NCBI GenBank assembly: GCA_002110485.1
Contig: MOWL01000067.1
Span: 930,001 to 994,000, forward strand
DNA from: Emergomyces orientalis
Lineage: Eukaryota > Ascomycota > Eurotiomycetes > Onygenales > Ajellomycetaceae
Reading direction: 5' to 3'
DNA: 64,000 nucleotides
The notes beneath the pieces are model-generated. The model worked only from the letters and a program-made list of their open reading frames with translations. It was not told the origin of the DNA and ran no database searches. Below are positions 35,837-48,667 of the stretch, piece after piece; within the stretch, counting starts at the first letter, position 1; each line of letters opens with the position of its first letter. The translations under genes were made by a program, and so were the position numbers.

Positions 35837-36575
35837 ATGGGCGTTCTCCAGTTTCGTCCGCTTATCTTTTCCATTATTTTGGTGACCATTGCTCCTGTGT
35901 CTTACGGCTACCGCCTTACTTCCCGTCAAGCCCTATCTGAAGATGGTGGCCCACGGCATCGAGTTGTACAGCGCGAGATGGAAATTATTCCAGGCAGCGT
36001 CGGCGACGTCAATACAGATAGAGATTGGTCTCAATCTGGCCAAGGGTCATTCAACATCTCCCAGGGCGGCATAATCGCAATAGCTGTGATTGTTGGTATC
36101 GTCGTTATTTTAGGAAGTACGTGATACCATCCATATAATTGCAGGTTGATTGTTTGTTTCTTGCTAACAAACTTTTGTAACGCTAGCAACTTCCGCGATC
36201 CTTTTCTATATTGCTAAGAAGCGATCATGGGAAATTCGGGCCTCGATACGTCGATCAGCAAAGCGGCTTACGGCCCCAATGACACCACGACGTTTCTCGA
36301 CAGCCCCGATTTCAAGCAGACCAAGAAATCGCGAGACGTCCATGCGGATTCCTGTTCAGGATACACGCCCGAAACAAAAGCCAAAAGAAGTTTCGCAGGA
36401 AAGCAAGCCCGACGGATCGACCGACAAGCACACATTACGAAAAGAAATCTCACCGCCATTGGATAGAGATGTGGAAAAGGCAGTTGATGCCAAATCACCC
36501 ACTGGCAAAAGCGAGTTTGAGCCTTCATCACCCAGAGGATGGAAGCAAATGATGCCTTTTGGGGGTACTCGATGA
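35837..36575 (+). CDS. Small single-pass membrane protein with signal peptide
   Basis: Exons 35837-36116 and 36187-36575 (70-nt intron) give 222 residues. The N-terminus MGVLQFRPLIFSIILVTIAP with VSYG next is a clear signal peptide (about residues 1-24). The short extracellular part contains one N-glycosylation sequon (NIS, residue 73). A strong TM segment, IIAIAVIVGIVVILGS, spans about residues 78-105 and is interrupted at the DNA level by the intron. It is followed by KKRSWE and a basic, Ser/Pro-rich cytoplasmic tail of about 115 residues. The layout is that of a type I membrane protein such as a wall sensor or adaptor, but it lacks the long Ser/Thr-rich ectodomain of Wsc/Mid2 sensors. No family recognised. 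Confidence 0.78.
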
Positions 36576-39500
36576 CGTGGTGGCCAAGTGGGCAATGCCC
36601 TGTTCATTTTAATTGTTTTATTACGGCAAACTTTTGATGTCTGGGTCACGGGCGTTCAGAACGACGAAAGCCGGAGCTTTGTGCTATACTTATTTATGTT
36701 TGTTTTATTGTTTGGTATGATTTTCCCATGGTTAGGTGCAGCAGCCACACCTGAAGCTAAGGATTGTCCTACCCCCTGTTTCGGATTGTCAATGACGAAA
36801 ATAATAGCCGCATCCAGCCGCAATTTCATTGTCTGTTTTGTTTCTTGTTCCTTCCTTTGGTTTGCCAACTCACATGTCTAATTTTTCTTCTTTTCCTGTT
36901 CTTTTCTTCCACTATGATTATTCTGTTTCTCAATTTTCACATCATTTACTAGCTGCACTTGTCATGAAATTTGTGATTTTCATTAAAATTTTCAAGTCGT
37001 CTGTTCAGCATTTCCCATCCGCTTTAAATTTCTACCTTGTTCTTTTTACTATCCTGGCCGCTCATCAATGGCATTCGGCTTTCTATCCCTCTTGTTTGGT
37101 ATTCTATACTCTCCAAACTTGACCTTCTCTTATTATTTTACTTTTAATTTTTCCGTGAGCCTTTTCTTATCAATCCTAATGCTCTAAAATTGAACATCTT
37201 AAGGGCGCCAAATACAACCCAATTCAGCTCAGTTATCAGCCTCCACATATAATCAGTAGCACATTCGAATTTATTTCCTGGCACCAAAGTGTTCTGCGCC
37301 TCAGTTCTAGACTCTTTTGGCGTTATTTGTCTCCAAAATAGAATTTCACTCTTGTTAATCTCTGCCTACGCTCCATGAGCAAAGCTGCTCCTCTCTCTTT
37401 GCCTTTGTTCTCGGCTTTCCATAACTTTCGCTTCACTCAGCTAGTTTTTCGATGGAATCATATGAGCTCATTTTATTCATAGATAATTCGAGGTTTCATG
37501 CTGACTATATATATATATATAGATACTAGTAGATAGATAACTTTTTTTTTTCTTTCATTTTTTTTTTTTTTTGGCTTTTCACTGCCTTGCGTGTTAGTAT
37601 TACGAATACAATCATATTTTCTTCGTGTTTACCTGCTATTATCTGGATTTCTCAATTGTGAATTTCAGTATGCACATATGCATGTTTTCAGTTCATCACA
37701 ATAACCCGCATTTACAGCTCGGGAAGGAATAATAATAATAGTAGCAATGCAAAAAAGCACTGGCACAACGCCCATGTACTGTAAATTCAAACCAGAATAT
37801 GATGCAGGACGGGTATTGTTCCAAACAATCCGAGTCTGTGGTCCTACATCATTCTAACTCAGCAACCAAACATGTTGCTGAGTTATCTGAGGGGAGCTCT
37901 ATTTTCCTTCCTGAACAACAGATAATGGAGTAAGAATTCTGGCTGATCCTGCGCTTTGACCTCACTCAACAATGAAGCAAAATTCAGATAATGCATGCCA
38001 TTGTGCATGCTCTGTGACAGCATTTTCGTCTTGGGGCTAAACAACTTGTTGCTTTTTTTTTTTTTTTGTTTTGCTTCTTCTTTTAGTTTCCTTTTCTTAG
38101 CTCCGCTTTCAAAGTTATCCTCACGGCCCGAAGCCTTCTGGGGATTTTATGGATTCTGAAGATTCTTGTATATACTTCGTGCTGTGTACGGAGTACTAAT
38201 GACGGGAAACACCTCGGGGGGATGAGAGCGAGATTTGGATATATTAATAAAATCACAGAGCGAATCGAACTAGCCTCCCTGACAAAGAGATGCAGAAGAA
38301 CATGAGAGGAGAGGCAGGGTGTGGTAATATAAATTGAAAAACAACTTTGCTCAGCCTTATTTGAAGCTATCCATGGATGTGGGGTCCACGACTATTTTTA
38401 GGATCAGGCTAACTGCATTAGTATACTGATTAGACCTGCCCAGGTGGGCAGGTCGGAAGGTTTGCTGTCAACCATATTTCAGCCGCGAAGCACTAACTTC
38501 CACCACCATAACAACAACACCCATAACTCCACTGTTTAATAATGCACTGTTGGGGGTCCAAATTGCCTATTCAACAACTGATTCTGATATGTTATTGTGA
38601 TTGACATGCGAAGGATTTAGTTTCAAATACCTGACCCTCATGGAACTCCTCAAATCTACCAGCCTGGATCTAAAAATATGCAGCAGTACGCCACTCCGCA
38701 CTACTCTATGTCGTTATCCCGCAGCCTGCGAACTCTCCACTCCAGTCTGGGCAGAAAGCACCTGTGAAGTTCTCTTTGTGCGACTTTCTTTGATTAAAAT
38801 AGCGCATGCGTACTTGTTCTCCACTCTTTTTCTCAGGTGTCCCACGAAGCCAGAATTCCTTAACGAATGCATGCACAGGGAGGCTAGCCCAGCAGGTTTG
38901 CTATTAAAAAGCAGTGGCGGGTAATGTAACTTTGTTTGCTTTGCTTGCATTTAAGCGCAAATTCTTCCAAGAGGCCTGGGATCCCTTATCGCCCATCCTA
39001 GGCGAACCACAGGGATGCTGCTGAATTTCTGCCAGCAAATATTTCTTTCGGCCATGCCGGCTTATCGAGATTCGAGATACTCTTGCCCACGGTGAACAAC
39101 GCCCTCATGGCTTGAAAAGGGAAATACTTGCGCAAGAACCAGCATATGATAGTGCTATGGACCGTCAAGTCTGTCGACTAGTACCATCCCGTCTGTTCGA
39201 AGAAACGGCAACAAAAATATTGATGCACGCTGGGACTGCTCTTGCGGGCTAACGATCTTTAGCTACTGCCCAACCAACCTTTTTAATGCAAGCTGTGACA
39301 CACTGGGTTGTATCCCGTACCACAGCGGCTTGGCCGCTGTAATTATGTTGGAACCAACAGGTATCCTCACAAGGCACTGTTCTATTGGCCCCTAATCCCC
39401 TGCTTGAAAATTTACCGCAATCTTTTCATGCAACGCAAACCTCGGCGTAACTTGTAGGTAGCTAATAATAATAGTTGTTTGCCCTCTTTTCCTTTTCAAA

Positions 39501-39722
39501 CGAAAGTATTCCCTTTTGCTGGCAGAAATTGTCTTAATTGTTTTCTCTTCGCTTTAACCCACGCTTTTCATTGACCTAATCTCATGGTTACGAACCTCCA
39601 GTTGTCTTTGGCGCTCTCACACGCATCCATGCCAACGGTAGCTACGGCCTGCTTTGTTCATTGACCTTCATCCCGCATGCTCATCATTACTATATACTGC
39701 ATACAATCCTCCTGTCTTCACG
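36576..39722. other. Spacer with simple repeats
   Basis: 3.1 kb. T-rich sequence follows the membrane-protein stop. An (AT)n microsatellite lies at about 37505-37520, followed by T runs at 37540-37573, and another long T run lies near 38054-38069. ACGGAGTAC at about 38188-38196 resembles a motif often met in ascomycete repeats. No gene supported. The last few hundred bases are the probable promoter of the gene at 39723. Confidence 0.5.
37505..37573. repeat. AT microsatellite and poly-T tract
   Basis: About eight AT units are followed, after a short GATA-rich stretch, by two runs of T. Simple sequence, likely length-variable between strains. Confidence 0.8.
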
Positions 39723-42283
39723 ATGTCTTCAAATCATCAAGATGAACTTCATTTTATTCCCTTGCATTCACGATCAACAAGCGACCATCTATCCCCGCCT
39801 AGTAATAGGAACCCATACCAACCTGTACCGTCTTCATCGGATCCCCTCGACAGAACAATCTCTCCTCCAATACCGTACGAAGACCCGGGAGACACACCTG
39901 GTTCACACCCAACCTCTACATTTGGCTTGGGAATAAATGGTCGCAATGCTTTACCTCATGAATCCAGTCCGGAAATCAGAAGAGACGCATCATCCCCATT
40001 CAACCCGCTGCTGATGGGTCACAGCCCTCAGCCTCACAGCATTACCAGCACCCCAACCTTCGATAATGGTAATAATCCTGACAGGCAGCCAAGGTTCAAG
40101 TGTCCTAGTGCTGGAAACGTTCGTCAAAAGCGCGCGTCATGGCTAACAATCACCATCTTGGTGCTTGCATTTTATTCTACTGCGCTGTCTGGGTTGTATA
40201 TGATCGTCGCTTTTATCAAACCCCGGTTTGGCCATAGAATTGGAAGGGGTGGTCTTGCCCCAGATACAGCATCCCTGTTAAGCGCGCTATTTGCCAAGAC
40301 AATTGAATTATCATTTGTCACTGTGTTTGTTGCCTTCTTAGGCCAAGTCCTGAGCCGGAGAGCACTCGCGAAACGGACAACGGGAATATCCATTGCAGAT
40401 ATGTCCATGCGGGGCTGGATTATGCAGCCAGGCAGTTTGATAACGCATTGGCAGCATGTCCGGCACTCGGGCCTCACTGTTATTGGGGTGATCGCCTTGA
40501 CTGCCACACTCATGGCGTTGCTATATACCACTGCAGCTGATGCATTAGGTATGATTTGATCCTATCCTGCTCTTTCCAACGGGCTATTAACATTCTGTTT
40601 CCAGTTTCGCCGAAACTTAGTTACGGCCCAGAAGAGATCGTGGATTTCACTGGCACAGTAAAAACAAAGTTCGCAAACGTGCCGTACCTTTTAGACGATT
40701 GTCTAACTCCAGTCCCTAAGGATGCGGACCCAATGCATGGTCAAAGCACTTGCCTTCAGCTATCTTATGTTGGGCAAGCCTACCACAACTACAGAGAATA
40801 TATTTCGGAGTGGTCCCGGATATCCAGAAATCATAGCAAGAGTTCAACCGATATGAACCATCGCATAGTACCAGCAGGTACGTGGAATGACAATACAACT
40901 CTCCGCGGCAGCTGGATTCACGAGCAAAATATGGTGGAGATGTCTAAGAAGCATGGAAGAATGATCAACAATGTCACTGCAGCAATGCCACATGCTGGAA
41001 TCATTGAAGCCTCACGTCATCCTCACAACTCCCTGAGACAACCAAATGATTTCAACGGCCTAGGTGAATTTGCCCTTAGGGCCTCTGTTGTTTCACCTGT
41101 TGTTAATGTGCTCTGTGCGGGCATGACAGAGGAAGAAATAGCACCCCTTGTCTACAACGAATGGCCTGAGGTTGGGGGCCAAGTTAATGTTTCCACTTGG
41201 CTTAGTAACCCCCCAGAAGGGCTTTGGGCCGTTGGGGAGAGAGGGAATAAGACGGTGGTTGACGATTTATTCGAGTTCAGCGAACGCAAACTTCCACCAA
41301 TCTTTCCGAAATTGCCTGTTGAGTTCAACACATTGGTGAACGGCACTTTGAGGCACCATGTAAGGGATTCTCTATACATCCTACTTGCCTCCCCGCCATA
41401 TATCACGGACCCCCCATATGCCCTCTGCGCCATCAAAGCCGGTCTAACAACACAATGCTCGACTCATTACCGCGCAACCGCCAGCGGTGGGAATCTTGCT
41501 GCTGTCTGCGATGATCCAAACGATAACATGCGTTACAACAAGGACAAAAAAGATATGCCACTCATTGAGTGGGACGAGAACTGGGAAGACATGAGCACCG
41601 AGTGGGCTAACTCGCTCAGCCTTGGCACGGGTATCACGGACGGACATGCGAGCAACACTCGACTCCTAACCCAACTTATCCCCCCCTTGGATACGAAGAC
41701 GAACACATATTCTCTCAGCCAGACCATGCCCTCCGTGGCGGAAGCATTCGCCGCAATGGCTGCCTCGACACTCCTCATGGCCTCGGAAGGTGCCAATTTC
41801 GACCTTGGACGCCCCGATCTGGCCAAACTACCCGTAGACCAAACCTTTAAAGCCTCCCTTCGTGTCAGCGACTATGCCTCCGGCGGCGCGCAAGAGTGGC
41901 AAGGAATATTCTACGTGGTGCTCGTTCTCGTCTTTCTGACAAACCTAGTGTGTCTGGGGTACATGTATCTAGAAATCAAGGGTGAACAGCTGACCGATTT
42001 CACGGAGCCGCAGAACCTGTTTGCGCTTGCGCTTAACAGCCCCGGTAGCACGAAACTGAGTGGCGCGTGCGGTGCAGGACCTGTTGGGAAGCAGCTGTCA
42101 GAGCGCTGGATCATTGGCATGGAGGAGGAATCCGAACATTATTTCATCACTAGTAAGGCGGAGAGGGCGGAGCTGCTGCAGCGAGAGCTTGCGGAGGAGC
42201 ATTTGAAACCCGCGGCGAGCCCGGCAGTCAAGGAGTATTGGCGCATTTCACAAAATAGGAGTTCGATTTCGATGTTCAATTGA
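39723..42283 (+). CDS. Conserved fungal polytopic membrane protein
   Basis: Exons 39723-40548 and 40605-42283 (56-nt intron) give 834 residues from ATG 39723 (MSSNHQDELHFIPLHSRSTS). The first 135 residues are a Pro- and Ser-rich cytoplasmic tail. Three TM segments follow at about residues 140-165 (WLTITILVLAFYSTALSGLY), 182-210 and 250-275. Then comes a large loop of about 430 residues with several N-glycosylation sequons and paired cysteines, and a fourth TM near 708-732 (IFYVVLVLVFLTNLVCLGYM) before a C-terminal cytoplasmic tail. The segments PGSLITHWQHVRHSGLT and YTTAADALVSPKL look conserved among Pezizomycotina membrane proteins of unknown function. It is convergent with the glucanase gene. 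No enzymatic motif seen. Confidence 0.85.
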
Positions 42284-42968
42284 TCGGCTGGTGTTTTTCT
42301 CTTTTATATGTTTCCGGCTCGGTTAGGTTGGCCTGGCAAATTTAACAATATATAGCTGGCTCCTTATTTTCTTTTCCGGCGAATCGTTACTTTCTCGCCC
42401 CATACCCTGGCCTCGTGCATTGGATTGCGAGGACGGTTCTGGCTTCATCTGCATAGTATTTTCGGCCGTGGGAATAAACTTAATCCCCCTAGTTTAGATT
42501 TCAATATACCCTAGCTAACATATTAATGATCAATATAATGACAATATATAATGACGGATTTTCCCAGTTCATTCATATTCACCAAATCCTTAACACTCAA
42601 AGTCCAGAACCAGACTACTAAACGCATGGCGTAGTAAAATTTCGTTAAAAAGTTGCATAAAATGGAACATCCATGGATCTGAAGGTAGTAATGTATGTTG
42701 GAGTGTAATATTGGCTTGATTCTCTATCTATGCTTCGTGTGCGTTGCAGAGAGCTATATAGCCCTGAGAGATGAAAGGAATAACATCGGGCCGGGCGGAT
42801 GGATGCCTCTGACAATGTATGTACAGTACAAGTATCAGGGGGAAAGAAAAGAAAAAAAATAAAATATAAAGCCAAAGATGCAAAAGCCACCCGTAGCTTA
42901 TGGGATATGTATGACATGATACAAAAAGAAAAAACCCAAAGCATTCTAACAAATCCAACAAATATCAA
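42284..42968. other. Spacer between convergent genes
   Basis: 685 bp, AT-rich, holding the 3' ends of the membrane-protein and glucanase genes. It contains TGTACAGTACA at 42820-42830, the same 11-mer as in the left palindrome. No gene seen. Confidence 0.5.
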
Positions 42969-45900
42969 TCAGTAATACTCCTCCAGGCCTCCAAAGGACC
43001 CCAGTTTGTCGCTCTCACACTTAAACTCCGGCTCATACGCCTTTTTTGGTAGAATTCCCGCATCAAGCCCTTTCTTATAGCTCCACTGTACAGCAGTCTC
43101 CGTCTGCCATGTCCAGTAGAACCACCCATACCCTTTCTCGAATGCGTACATCTGCGCCTCAGCATACATCTGCAGATATTTTTTATATGAGGCGGAGTAG
43201 TTAGACGGATCTTCATTGGCTTGGTCACAAGAACAAGGCGGGCCCTGGGAAGCGGGATTATCTGGCGGCCACTGGGTCGGACAGTGGGGCTGCATGACTT
43301 GGTCTTTAGCCTGTGGATGGTCCATCGTACCGAGCCAACGGCTACCAACATTGACATTGTTAAGGAATTTAGCGCAATCGGTATCGGCTTGGGACCATTC
43401 TCCGCAGATGGTTGGGCCCCAGCTAGAGATTTTGGGGGAAGAAAGGTTAGTTTGAAATTGTTCACAGGGCGAGTGAATCTGATAAGAATGAGATGTATAG
43501 AGAAAAACTTACCCGGAATCCTTCGTGTTCGACGTGGTAATTAACTTAACCCAACTTTCACACACGAACTCTAACTTTTCACGATGGGGTAGCCCGATTT
43601 GACCCGTATTAAAAACCGTATACTGATGTGTATCGAGGATTAGGTTATCGTCGATATCCTGCATTATAGTTTTCCACTTCGCGAGATTGAGGAACCCATC
43701 TCCAAACGCAATCTTCGCGTCTTTCAAACCGCTTTTCCTGATTATCGAAATCGCTTTGGTATTCCAGTTAATAATAGTTTCAACGTCTAGCTTTAGCATC
43801 ATCGGCTCGTTTACTAAACCGTAGATTGTAACCACATTCTTATACCGTTCCTGCGCAAAGAATGTAGCCAACTGCTCGTGGATTTCGTGCGCGCGATCGC
43901 CGTTCTTAGTACCGTAGTCACCTTGTAGCCAACCGATAGAGCCTTGACGGCCGCTGTGATTCCATCCGTTCTGACTGCCTGGTGCGCCATGCATATCGAG
44001 CTTGACACGCAAGCCGTATTTCCTGCAGTACTCAATAGCACGGAGAAGATAGCGCCAGCCAACCCTTTCAACGTAAGGATCGTCATCGTAGGTTTTAACA
44101 AGCCAGTAGGAGTAGGGGATGCGGACATGGTCGAGTCCAGCATCTCGGATCTCCCGAAATGATTGCTCATTTATGAAGGTTGCGTAGTGTTTTTCTAGAT
44201 ACCGTGCTGCATTGGGTGCAAGTTTCTTGCTGAGAGTGTACTCGTCAACCACATTGTCTCTGAAGGAATATCTGTTGAAGAATGAAGGGGTGATGAAGGG
44301 TTCGAGAGAGAGCCAGCCGCCAAGATTGACGCCCCTGATCGGCCGTTTGCCGTATGGGAACTTCTTGCTCAATGGAGGGACATTCTTGTTTGCTTGAGCG
44401 GAGTCATCCCAGGCTAAGCTCAAACCCATAATAGGGAGGCTGCCAACGGTTTCAGCGGTGTATGTGACATTCATGTCCGCCGTGTCATACCATGTACGGG
44501 GATCGAAGTATGTTTTCTTGGCACTCTCCTACAATAATTAAATATCAGCATCAACCTATCCCTCTGGGCATGACTGGAAGAAATAGGAGCAGAACGGGGG
44601 TTTACCGGGAGAGTATTCGGATCAAAATTCTCCAACTCAGTCCTTGGTGGAGGCGGTTGAGAAGTTGGGACATTAGGTTCATCCCCAGATGCACCGCCAG
44701 CGTCTTGGCCGCCCTTTTTCTTCGATACCAGGACGGCGACGGGGATAATAATAATCAGCAGCAGCGCCAGCACTCCAGCAGTAACCCAAAGCTTTTTCTT
44801 CTTGCTCCAACCTGCAAGCCCATGTCCTCCCCCATAATCACTTCCTGCTCCCCCTCCTCCCCTTCCTCCCCCTCTTCTCCCTTTCTCGTCTTTGCCAGCG
44901 CCCCGACCCCCTCCGCCTCGCGTTCGCAGCTCCGGGCTCCGTCCCTCCTCTAGGAAAGCGCCAGAAACCAACCTCCTCCCCACCCATCCCTTGCCCTTTG
45001 CTCCCCTGTCAACCGAAGGATCTCTCTTCCTCTCCCTAGCCTCGTCTCTCCTCTTCTTCTTCCTCTCCTTCTCCAACAAAGCTTTCTCCTCCTTAGCAGC
45101 TTTAGCCTTCTCCACAGCCGCAGTTTTCATCTGCGCCGCGTTCAACTTCGCCAGCGCATCCGCACTCAGCAATTGTGTCGCACTATTCGCTGAATCGGTG
45201 CTGGCATGCTTATGTTTTTTACTGCGCTCCCCTTTTCCCATGGGACGGTATTTCTCCTTTTCCCTCCTCCTCTTTTCTCTCTCCCGCTCCCGTTCCCTCT
45301 CCCTATCCGTGCCCAAACCACCCCGAACATCACCATCATCATCGTCATCATCTAATCCCCTCCGCCTCCGATCCCTGACACGGCCCTTCATCGGACTTTC
45401 CTCGTCTGCCGTGCTATCTCTCCGCCGCCTCCCCTCGCGATCCCGCTCGCGATCTTTCTTCTTAATAGGTGACGTCGCGGGTGATTCTTTAGCTTTATAT
45501 CTCGATTCCCTTATTCCCGGATTATATGTATTCTCGACCGCTCGACTTCGACTCCGACGCCTCTCAACGCGGACGGGGCTTGGTCTGACGTTGGGTGGGC
45601 GCGCAAAATTCGGCCGCGAGTCGACGACTATGACTGCTGATTCCGAGTCTTCCCCATCGTCATCGTCATCATAGTCGTAGTCTCCACGGCGCGTGCGTTG
45701 TTGCTGGGGGGCTTGTCGTTGGTGTTGTTGCGTTCGGCGAGCGGGTGAAGGACGAGTTTGGGGGTGTGAGGAGGAATTTCGACGGGGATGTCTGATCCGT
45801 TTTCGATCGTCAAAGACATCGTCACCGTCATCGTCGTCATCATCATGATCATCTTGGATATCGTTCCCGTTGTCATCGTAGGCGTCAGAGGCATCTTCGC

Positions 45901-46000
45901 GTCTGTCGTGTGTGTTTCCGCGCTCGTACCTGTGCTGTCTTCGATCACGGTCTCGAGAGCGGTATTCACCCCGCTCTCGTTCGCGAGGTTGGTGCGGCAT
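42969..46000 (-). CDS. exgD: Membrane-anchored glucan 1,3-beta-glucosidase (GH5, ExgD type)
   Basis: Exons 46000-44606, 44528-43513 and 43422-42969 (introns 77 and 90 nt) give 954 residues. The first 400 residues are a cytoplasmic, very charged tail (Arg/Asp/Glu/Lys repeats). One TM segment follows at about 405-425 (LWVTAGVLALLLIIIIPVAV) flanked by lysines, so the protein is type II with its catalytic domain outside. The catalytic domain has the exo-beta-1,3-glucanase signatures IRGVNLGGWLSLEPFITPS, GLDHVRIPYSYW, KLDMHGAPGSQNGWNHSG, TIYGLVNEP (acid/base Glu) and TICGEWSQADTDCA (nucleophile Glu), restored across the second intron. Its substrate is cell-wall beta-1,3-glucan, for remodelling. 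The tail is longer than I would expect for Aspergillus ExgD; the rest matches. Confidence 0.95.
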
Positions 46001-48667
46001 GCATGCGACTTCTGCTGCTGGCGTCTGTATCTAAGTATGTATTTCTGCCTGGCTTCCCCAACGGGCCAGTGCTTGAACTGTAAAAATGAGCTCTGATTAT
46101 CTTCCCCTCGCGGGCTTCAATTGCGAAAACCCTACACACGGGGTAGTCTTAATATCTTCTACCAAAAATGACAGCTTGTGTCTCCAAACCCACCATAGCA
46201 AAAGGGTTGCGGGGCGCAATGTGAATGATTGTTGGAGGTCCAGACAGGCAGAGAGTTACAGATACCCAGCCCAACCCAACCCGAATACAGCCACAATCAC
46301 TGCAATCCCACGCTCGTTTAATCCAGCGAAACAACCAATTCTACCTAATTCCAATTCCTGGAACGGTGGGGTGACGTGCGCAGACGGTTTCGCGGTAAAT
46401 CGCAACGTGGAGGTAAACGTGTTATTCCCTGTAGGCAACCTACGTAGACAAGGAACAAGCCGATACCTAGCGAGTAGTGATATAGGTAGGCAGCTGAATA
46501 AACCCGCGATGGAATTGATATCGGTGATTCTTGTTTTGTTTGCTGCAAATGATGCTTCTTGTCATTAAATATGTGGCCGATTACGTTTGCGCGGTCTTGG
46601 TAACGAATTGAGAGGCTAGGCAAACCGACCGAATACAGACGGACGGCGATAAGACGGAAAATGGCATTCAATCTAGTAAAAAAATATATTGCAATAATTA
46701 AAATGGAAGAAACAGTCAAGCCAGAGCATAGAAAGAGAGAGTTATTTAATTAAATTTTAAATAGATGTTTTGCGCAGAGACAAAGAAGTTGTCGGTGGGC
46801 GTGGATTGGCCTCCAGCTCTCGGCGCTGATTCAGGTCACCAGAGCCAACACCAGCCTTACAACTACAACAAATTGTTTACTCTGCGTATAGCACATACAT
46901 ACTTACGAAGAAAATTTTTTTATTAATGCGCAAAATCTGAATATATCTAATGTCCCTGTCTAAGTCTTTAATTCCAACCCGTAGCAGAAGACACTAGGGC
47001 TCCCCTCAGTTTGTTCGTGCTGAAGTGTCAATCCATTACCAGAATTGGTAGAGCATATGGTTGCCGCAGCAACGGAGCATAAAATAATCCATGGATCCAT
47101 CCATCATGGGGGAATTGCCCTGTATGGTTTAGCGTCGCCCATATCGGGTTTAGCGCATTATTGCCTCTCTTTCCATCCATCCCGATTGTTTCGTTTGCAA
47201 TTTTTCTTGTCTTCCATCCGCTTCTTCTTTGACTGCCACTGACAATGTTGCATTAAATCAGCTGCAGCACAGCTGAATGATTCTGGACTCTTTGGTTTAT
47301 TCCCACTTCCCTTCTTCACTGATGCAATTTCACAACACTGAGTACGGTTCAATTACCTCTAAATGCCACAGAGGCTGGGATCACATTTGTTATAGCAAAT
47401 TGATTTAATTCTCGGTCCTACCATAGCCCAGGTGAAACCCTTAGGCTGCAACAGTGACAGAGAAATTTGATTATTTGTATATTGAGAACTGAGAGAGTGA
47501 TTTTTTTCCTTTTCTTAATACAGCTGTGAATTCTTAAAGCATTACACAGAGGGTTTAGAAGGAAAGATATATAATAGTAGTACAGCCACACAATTAATAT
47601 TGCATATATTTATTTTTATTTTTGTTAAAAAAGTCTTATTAAAAAAGCTGCATAAAGTTGAATAACTACTACTGAATTCATATCAGATTGCTCCATAGGG
47701 AGGTGATGTAATACTTTTGAAGTATTTGATGAACATGCAATTTTTTTTAAAGACCTTAAGATCATCTGCAGATAAGTTTTCCTGGCTAGTTGAATTAGAT
47801 AGCAGCACCGGATATCATTATGATGAAAGTGGCATATGAACAATAATAAGATCTTAAGATATACTGTAAATATAAAACATCTGAGCTGTGAACCAAATAA
47901 AAAAGAAATAAAAGTGAGATGTCTGCTAGACCCGGAGTGGCAACCTAGCTCACATTGACAATAGACACAGACATATCTATCTCAGGGGTACATCTTATCC
48001 TTCTGCGCCAGACTACTTCTATTCACCAAACTTATATGCCCAATTTTTCTGCTATTGTGTGACAATCACCAATCAGTCCAGGGATGTCTGTCAGATTTTC
48101 ACACTCATAAAATTATCAGCTGCTGCATCCATTAAGAACAGGTCAGTCACAAATAGTATCCTCTACATAATCTGCGCCAAACCGGAGGAAGCTATATCCA
48201 TCTAGAGTTTCTGCCCATAATCTGCTCCAACCTGCCAGTATAGTTTTGTACGATACCGTATTCTGCCAAGACGAAGCTCATTAGCACAGGTCTTCCGGGC
48301 AGCCTCCAAGGAGTCAACTGTTAGAACTATGGTGTAGCATGGTTAGGCTGGAGGCCCGAAATTTCTTAGAGTCTTTTAGCCAAGTGGGAGGTCCTTTAAG
48401 AGCCAGGTCAGTCCTAGTTTCAATTCCAGCTTAGGTAGGTTAGGACCTAGTGAGTGATATCGGCTTGTAGAACCACCGTGAACCTTAATCTTCCACAACT
48501 GCTTAGGCACCTCTATCTCTATAATAGTAGGGTTTGCTGCTCAGACTGCTATTAAGAGTGAGTTCTTTTAGTGAGGGAAGATCATGGAGCAGAGCGCTCC
48601 CATTCCTAGCATGATTGAGATGGCCACTGTATGAGTAGTATGCCTCGCATATAGAGCACACAGGAAG
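46001..48667. other. AT-rich spacer and degraded sequence
   Basis: 2.7 kb. The first several hundred bases are the promoter and leader of the glucanase gene. From about 46700 the sequence is AT-rich with many TA dinucleotides and broken frames, particularly 47500-47900, as in repeat-derived or RIP-mutated DNA. A tRNA-like pair of boxes at 48377-48388 and 48417-48427 was considered and rejected. No intact gene. Confidence 0.5.

Noticed and set aside
44892..45674. 260-residue plus-strand ORF
   Set aside because: It is the mirror of the low-complexity charged tail of the glucanase gene; its Ser/Leu/Arg composition follows from that.
47041..47080. TGGTAGAGCATATGG resembling a tRNA A box
   Set aside because: No B box or cloverleaf downstream.
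48377..48427. Pol III-like A box (TAGCCAAGTGGG) and B box (GTTTCAATTCC), a possible tRNA or SINE
   Set aside because: Spacing is a few bases short, the B box lacks the usual G, and neither T stem nor acceptor stem can be paired.
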